Assembly: GCA_021789565.1 (NCBI GenBank)
Contig: JAJYJL010000180.1
Coordinates: 1 to 9,924, forward strand
Source of the DNA: Acidobacteriota bacterium
Lineage (GTDB): Bacteria > Acidobacteriota > Terriglobia > UBA7540
Length of the DNA: 9,924 bases
Direction of reading: 5' to 3'
Shown here: one piece after another, positions 6,965-9,924 of the stretch
Position numbering within the stretch: position 1 is the stretch's first letter
Layout of the letters: each line of letters opens with the position of its first letter
Made by a program: the position numbers and the translations under genes
The notes under the pieces: generated by a model
The model's database searches: none
Seen by the model: the letters and a program-made list of their open reading frames with translations, nothing else
What the model was told of the DNA's origin: nothing

Positions 6965-8113
6965 TTGTCACCGGTACGTTCCATTTCCCTATTCCTTTGC
7001 GGCGATGTCATGACCGGCCGCGGCATCGACCAGATACTGCCCCACCCGGGACAGCCACAGATCCTTGAATCCACGGCCCGGTCCGCCCTCGACTACCTGC
7101 GCCTTGCGGAGTACGTTTCAGGCCCGATTCCCCGACCGGCAGACTTCACCTACGTCTGGGGAGACGCCCTGGCCGAGCTTGCGCTCCAGAGCCCGGACCT
7201 GCGCCTGATTAACCTGGGAACCAGCGTGACCACCAGCGCCGGCCCCTGGCCCGGCAAGGCCGTTCATTACCGCATGCATCCTGCCAACATGGGAAGCCTC
7301 GCCGCCGCCGCCATCGACTGCTGTTCACTGGCCAACAACCATGTGCTGGACTGGGGCTCTTTGGGACTCACCGAAACGCTCGATGCCCTGTACCGGTCCG
7401 GCATCCACGCGACAGGCGCCGGGCGCAACCTTGCAGCGGCCGCGTCTCCTGCCGTGCTTGCGGTGCCCGGCAAAGGCCGAGTTCTGGTGTTTTCCTGCGC
7501 TGCGCCCGACAGCGGCGTACCGCCCGACTGGGCTGCGGAACCCGGGCGAAGAGGCGTTTGCCGTCTGCAGGACCTTTCGGCCACCAGCCTGCACGATCTG
7601 GTCGGGCGCGTCCGTTCCGAAAAGCGGCCGGGAGACCTTACAATATTGTCCATCCACTGGGGCGGTAACTGGGATTTCACGGTTTCCGACGAAGCGCGCT
7701 CCTTTGCCCACGGCCTCATCGATGACGGTGGCGTGGACGTGGTACACGGCCACTCCTCGCACCACGTCAAAGGCATCGAAATTTATCGCGACCGCCCCAT
7801 CCTTTACGGATGCGGCAACTTCCTCAACGATTACGAAGGTATTGGAGGCTACGACGCATTCGGCTCCAGGTTTTCCTGTATGTATTTCCCCGTACTGGAT
7901 GCCATGAGTGGTACCCTGGTTTCCTTCACGCTCGTGCCCACTGAAATACGACGCTTCCAGGTGCGCCACGCGGGGCCAGCCGCTACGGACTGGCTGTTCA
8001 ATACCTTGTCGCGGGAATGCCGGAACCTAGGCACGACGCTGGTACACGAAACCGGAGGCCGCTTCAGACTGGACTGGTCCGGTTCCGACGCGGCTCTGCC
8101 CAGAGGTCGGTGA
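6965..8113 (+). CDS. CapA family (PGA_cap) metallophosphatase-like protein
   Basis: This 382-residue protein belongs to the CapA/PgsA group, related to calcineurin-type metallophosphatases and named after poly-gamma-glutamate capsule synthesis. Motifs in order: CGDVMTGRG (12-20), LANNHVLDWG (122-131), SIHWGGNWD (229-237), and VVHGHSSHHVKGIE (259-272), followed by LYGCGNFLND. These carry the Asp, Asn/His and His groups expected to bind metal. In place of the usual NLE of motif 2 it has NLGT, with Gly85 (codon GGA at 7217). There is no signal peptide or membrane anchor, unlike secreted CapA proteins. It is therefore probably cytoplasmic, with an unknown substrate; a capsule role is not supported by neighbours. 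It starts with TTG and converges on yoeB 30 bp away. Confidence 0.9.
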   Translation: MSPVRSISLFLCGDVMTGRGIDQILPHPGQPQILESTARSALDYLRLAEYVSGPIPRPADFTYVWGDALAELALQSPDLRLINLGTSVTTSAGPWPGKAVHYRMHPANMGSLAAAAIDCCSLANNHVLDWGSLGLTETLDALYRSGIHATGAGRNLAAAASPAVLAVPGKGRVLVFSCAAPDSGVPPDWAAEPGRRGVCRLQDLSATSLHDLVGRVRSEKRPGDLTILSIHWGGNWDFTVSDEARSFAHGLIDDGGVDVVHGHSSHHVKGIEIYRDRPILYGCGNFLNDYEGIGGYDAFGSRFSCMYFPVLDAMSGTLVSFTLVPTEIRRFQVRHAGPAATDWLFNTLSRECRNLGTTLVHETGGRFRLDWSGSDAALPRGR

Positions 8114-8143
8114 AAAATGGGTATTCGAAATCCAGTGTAGGGT

Positions 8144-8397
8144 CTAGTAGTGGTAACGGTATAGCGCAACCAGCAAGGTGTCATCATGTACTGCATAGAC
8201 GAGACGATGTTCATCATCGATGCGGCGCGACCAGAAACCTGCCAGATTGTGCTTTAGCGGTTCGGGCTTCCCTATACCATCAAACGGTGAACGCTGAAGT
8301 CTCTTAACAGCGTATTGATTCGCTTCAATACCGCCTTGTTATTGGGCTGCCTGAACAGGTAGTCCTCCCAAGCCGCCTCGGAAAACTTAATCTGCAT
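8144..8397 (-). pseudogene. yoeB: YoeB toxin, frameshifted by one missing base
   Basis: This encodes a YoeB/Txe family ribosome-dependent mRNA endonuclease, but the frame breaks. From ATG 8397 it reads MQIKFSEAAWEDYLF to RDFSVH and then meets a stop 13 nt on, near 8276. In the next frame the family sequence resumes as [13 protein letters not shown] through RYHY to TAG at 8144. Adding one base at about 8286-8287 (a CC run on the minus strand that would be CCC) restores exactly 84 residues, the length of E. coli YoeB, with Glu46, Arg65, His83 and Tyr84, the known catalytic residues, all in place. The gene overlaps the antitoxin by 11 nt, the usual arrangement. Either the toxin is freshly inactivated or this is a sequencing error. 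Confidence 0.9.
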
Positions 8398-8644
8398 CGA
8401 TCAGGTTTCTAACCTGGCCACCTTGCGTTGCCAGCTGTTCGATAGATTCCATCAAGCGCTTCGCATTCTTCGGGCTGCGCATCAGATAAGCAGTCTCTTT
8501 CAGCGCGTTGAAATCCTGCAGCGACATCATCACAACAGAGTTTCCATTCTGGCGCGTAATAAGCACAGGTGCGCGGTCATCGCTCACCTTGTCCATGATT
8601 TCTGCCAAATGCTGGCGGGTGTGGCTATAGGTAATGGCTTTCAT
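8387..8644 (-). CDS. yefM: YefM antitoxin (Phd/YefM family)
   Basis: This 85-residue antitoxin is close to the 83 of E. coli YefM. The N-terminal half (MKAITYSHTRQHLAEIMDKV, PVLITRQNGNSVVMMSLQDFN) is the Phd/YefM dimer and DNA-binding fold; the C-terminal part (LMRSPKNAKRLMESIEQL) is the region that wraps the YoeB toxin. In known systems YefM blocks YoeB and, with it, represses the shared promoter. The ATG has AGGGGGG upstream, and the end overlaps the toxin start by 11 nt. The antitoxin frame is intact although the toxin is broken. Confidence 0.95.
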   Translation of the reverse strand: MKAITYSHTRQHLAEIMDKVSDDRAPVLITRQNGNSVVMMSLQDFNALKETAYLMRSPKNAKRLMESIEQLATQGGQVRNLIDAD

Positions 8645-8663
8645 GATGCCCCCCTAAATTCAT

Positions 8664-8686
8664 GTTGTACAAACATTTAGTACAAC
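8664..8686 (-). promoter_or_regulatory. Probable YefM operator (inverted repeat) over the promoter
   Basis: A perfect 7-bp inverted repeat, GTTGTAC and GTACAAC, separated by 9 bp, ends 19 bp before the yefM ATG. It contains the TGTACA-type core recognised by YefM in characterised systems. On the minus strand a weak promoter (TTGAAG, 18 bp, TACAAC) overlaps it, so binding there would block RNA polymerase. Autorepression is inferred from the family. Confidence 0.6.
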
Positions 8687-8719
8687 ACTTCAAGGTTTCA
8701 ACAATTGATTCCGAATACC

Positions 8720-8753
8720 AAAAAAAATGCCGCGGCCCGACCGGGCCGCGGCA
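8720..8753 (-). terminator. Rho-independent terminator of the cytochrome operon
   Basis: An 11-bp perfect GC-rich stem (8728-8738 with 8743-8753, loop GACC) is followed on the minus strand by a run of eight T (8720-8727). It begins 17 bp past the cytochrome stop codon and also separates this operon from yefM. Confidence 0.95.
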
Positions 8754-8770
8754 ACTTAGCGCCTTCCCTC

Positions 8771-9454
8771 TTAGTGCAGCGACTGCAGGTAGTCAGCCAC
8801 CTGATGGCGTTCTGCGTCGGTCATGTTGTGGGAGATGCTGTCCATCGCCGTTCCGTGCGGACGTTCAAGCACCTGGGAATGGGCTTGGCGTCCGACATCG
8901 GTGTTGAAGACCACCAGTTGCTTGTACAGGTAATCCGCATGCTGTCCGGCCAGACGGGGAATGGGCCCGTTGCCTTCGGCATTTTGGCCATGGCAGGAAA
9001 CACAGGCCGGAACGCCTTCAGCTGCATTCCCTTCCGAGAAGACTTTCTTCCCGGCGGCCACCTTGGCCGGATCGCCGTGATCCGGATTGGCCCGAGTCGG
9101 CTGCTTGGCATAGTATTCGGCCAACTGCTTCATCTGCGTCGGCGTCAGCTTTTCGGCAAGCCCCCACATCATGTCTTTTGCCAGGGGATCGCTGCGGGTG
9201 CGGTCATGGAATTCCTGCAACTCCGTTTCCAAGTATACCGCCTGCTGTCCAGCCAAGTTGGGATAGGTGGGATTGATGGAACTGCCGTTTTCCTGTCCCA
9301 CCAGCCCGCCATGGCAGGAGGCACAAGTCTGCTGCGCCAGGGTGGATCCCGACACCTTTGGATTGGACAGGTCCGGGCTGCGCTCGAGATTTGAGCAGGC
9401 GGCCACGGCCAACGCCAATGTGGAAAGTACCAGTACGTGCGATAAGGCTTTCAT
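8771..9454 (-). CDS. Diheme cytochrome c4-type lipoprotein
   Basis: This 227-residue protein has two tandem cytochrome c domains. Heme sites are CASCH (44-48) and CVSCH (151-155), each followed by a PxLAGQxxxYL motif typical of c4 cytochromes (NLAGQQAVYL and RLAGQHADYL). Likely axial Met ligands are Met95 or Met96 and Met204. The signal sequence ends in LAVAAC, a lipobox with Cys20, so it should be a lipid-anchored periplasmic electron carrier; most c4 proteins are soluble, so the anchor is notable. A GAGGGG Shine-Dalgarno precedes the ATG. It is 17 bp downstream of an outer-membrane barrel gene and ends at a strong terminator, so the two are probably co-transcribed. It likely passes electrons to a terminal oxidase or reductase; the partner is outside the window. 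Confidence 0.93.
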   Translation of the reverse strand: MKALSHVLVLSTLALAVAACSNLERSPDLSNPKVSGSTLAQQTCASCHGGLVGQENGSSINPTYPNLAGQQAVYLETELQEFHDRTRSDPLAKDMMWGLAEKLTPTQMKQLAEYYAKQPTRANPDHGDPAKVAAGKKVFSEGNAAEGVPACVSCHGQNAEGNGPIPRLAGQHADYLYKQLVVFNTDVGRQAHSQVLERPHGTAMDSISHNMTDAERHQVADYLQSLH

Positions 9455-9471
9455 TTTTTCATCCCCTCAAC

Positions 9472-9924
9472 TCAGTAAATGAAGCTCAAATAGAGCATGG
9501 ACGTATTGAAATCATGCGGGCTCAGCGTTTGTCCGGGGATGGTGCCGGTGGCGCCTGCCATTTCGGTGTAGAAAATGTACTGGTTTCCCACACGAACATT
9601 CGACCAAGGGGTCCAGAAGATTTCCGGCGTCCAGGACTTCCAGTCGGGGCTTGCGGTCACCGCGTTGGTGCTATACAAGACGGCGTCATTGCTGCCTGCG
9701 GCGGCGCGGTAAATAAGCGTAGCGCCGTACTTGGCCTCGTACACGTAGGAGGCGTCGAGGTAGGTTTCGTTCAGGTTATTGCTGGGATTGGCGACGAGGG
9801 TGCCCAGCTGATCCGCGGCGTAGCTTGCGCTTTCATGAAGGAAACGGGCATGGGCGGCAAAATAATGCGGGGCCAGATTGTATTGGTACTGACCGTCGAT
9901 GCCCACGTCGCGGAAGGTGTTGAT
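9472..9924 (-). CDS. Outer-membrane beta-barrel protein, C-terminal part
   Basis: The reading frame is open to the window edge, so the N-terminus is missing; about 150 residues are seen. Alternating polar/hydrophobic strands rich in Tyr, Trp and Ala (GIDGQYQYNLAPHYFAAHAR, ETYLDASYVYEAKYGATLIY, VRVGNQYIFYTEM) and a final aromatic residue (LYLSFIY) are typical of outer-membrane barrels. The pattern recalls a barrel family often annotated as cytochrome C in beta/gammaproteobacteria, where a heme-bearing N-terminus may precede the barrel. No CxxCH is visible in this fragment, so a Cyc2-like nature cannot be judged. It is directly upstream of the c4-type lipoprotein, which suggests a functional pair. 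Confidence 0.75.
   Translation of the reverse strand: MNTFRDVGIDGQYQYNLAPHYFAAHARFLHESASYAADQLGTLVANPSNNLNETYLDASYVYEAKYGATLIYRAAAGSNDAVLYSTNAVTASPDWKSWTPEIFWTPWSNVRVGNQYIFYTEMAGATGTIPGQTLSPHDFNTSMLYLSFIY

Noticed and set aside
8705..9394. 229-codon plus-strand reading frame opposite the cytochrome gene
   Set aside because: Antisense shadow; the minus strand has two heme motifs and a lipobox.
1..9924. CRISPR array, insertion sequence or phage genes
   Set aside because: No regularly spaced repeats, transposase, integrase or phage structural motifs were seen on either strand.

Overview
This window looks like metagenomic or draft-assembly sequence, and probably joins pieces of more than one genome. 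The left part (1 to about 6080) reads like an Acidobacteriota-type soil or acid-environment bacterium: an ECF sigma/zinc anti-sigma pair followed by a B-box/LiaF-like membrane protein, a secreted GH95-type glycosidase, a tRNA-Ser, and the start of a GlgE-type maltosyltransferase. The right part (about 6564 to 9924) reads like a proteobacterium, possibly an Acidithiobacillus-like or betaproteobacterial species: an L,D-transpeptidase, a CapA-type metallophosphatase, a YefM-YoeB toxin-antitoxin locus, a cytochrome c4-type lipoprotein and an outer-membrane barrel. The lineage calls come from protein resemblance only.

Layout. From 2305 down to 89, four minus-strand genes form a likely operon: sigma factor, membrane-anchored anti-sigma factor, B-box plus multi-pass membrane protein, and a PspB-like small membrane protein. 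The first three are tightly packed (16-bp gap, then a 14-bp overlap) and a sigma70-like promoter lies about 77 bp upstream. Together they look like a cell-envelope stress switch. A GH95-type enzyme (2610-4880, minus) follows; both positions where the family normally carries its catalytic carboxylates are changed. A tRNA-Ser(UGA) with encoded CCA (5064-5153, minus) has a good promoter. Between 5198 and 5615 there is no gene, only a candidate promoter for the plus-strand ORF that follows.

The centre is the odd part. The ORF at 5616-6737 starts as the N-terminal domain of GlgE, switches in frame at about 6060-6100 to the back half of a histidine kinase without its phospho-acceptor helix, and loses kinase sequence after 6584. 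There the DNA turns into the antisense of an L,D-transpeptidase gene, itself cut off at the same place. The stretch 6564-6584 (21 nt) reads sensibly as the kinase on one strand and as the transpeptidase on the other. This short shared sequence is best explained by an assembly join or by microhomology recombination.

To the right, the transpeptidase (minus) and CapA-like gene (plus, TTG start) diverge. CapA converges on the yefM-yoeB locus; yoeB has a one-base deletion that breaks an otherwise complete 84-residue toxin. Beyond a strong terminator (8720-8753), a minus-strand pair encodes a diheme c4-type lipoprotein and, upstream of it and running off the window, an outer-membrane barrel protein. 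Positions 1-88 and 311-407 show no feature I can support.
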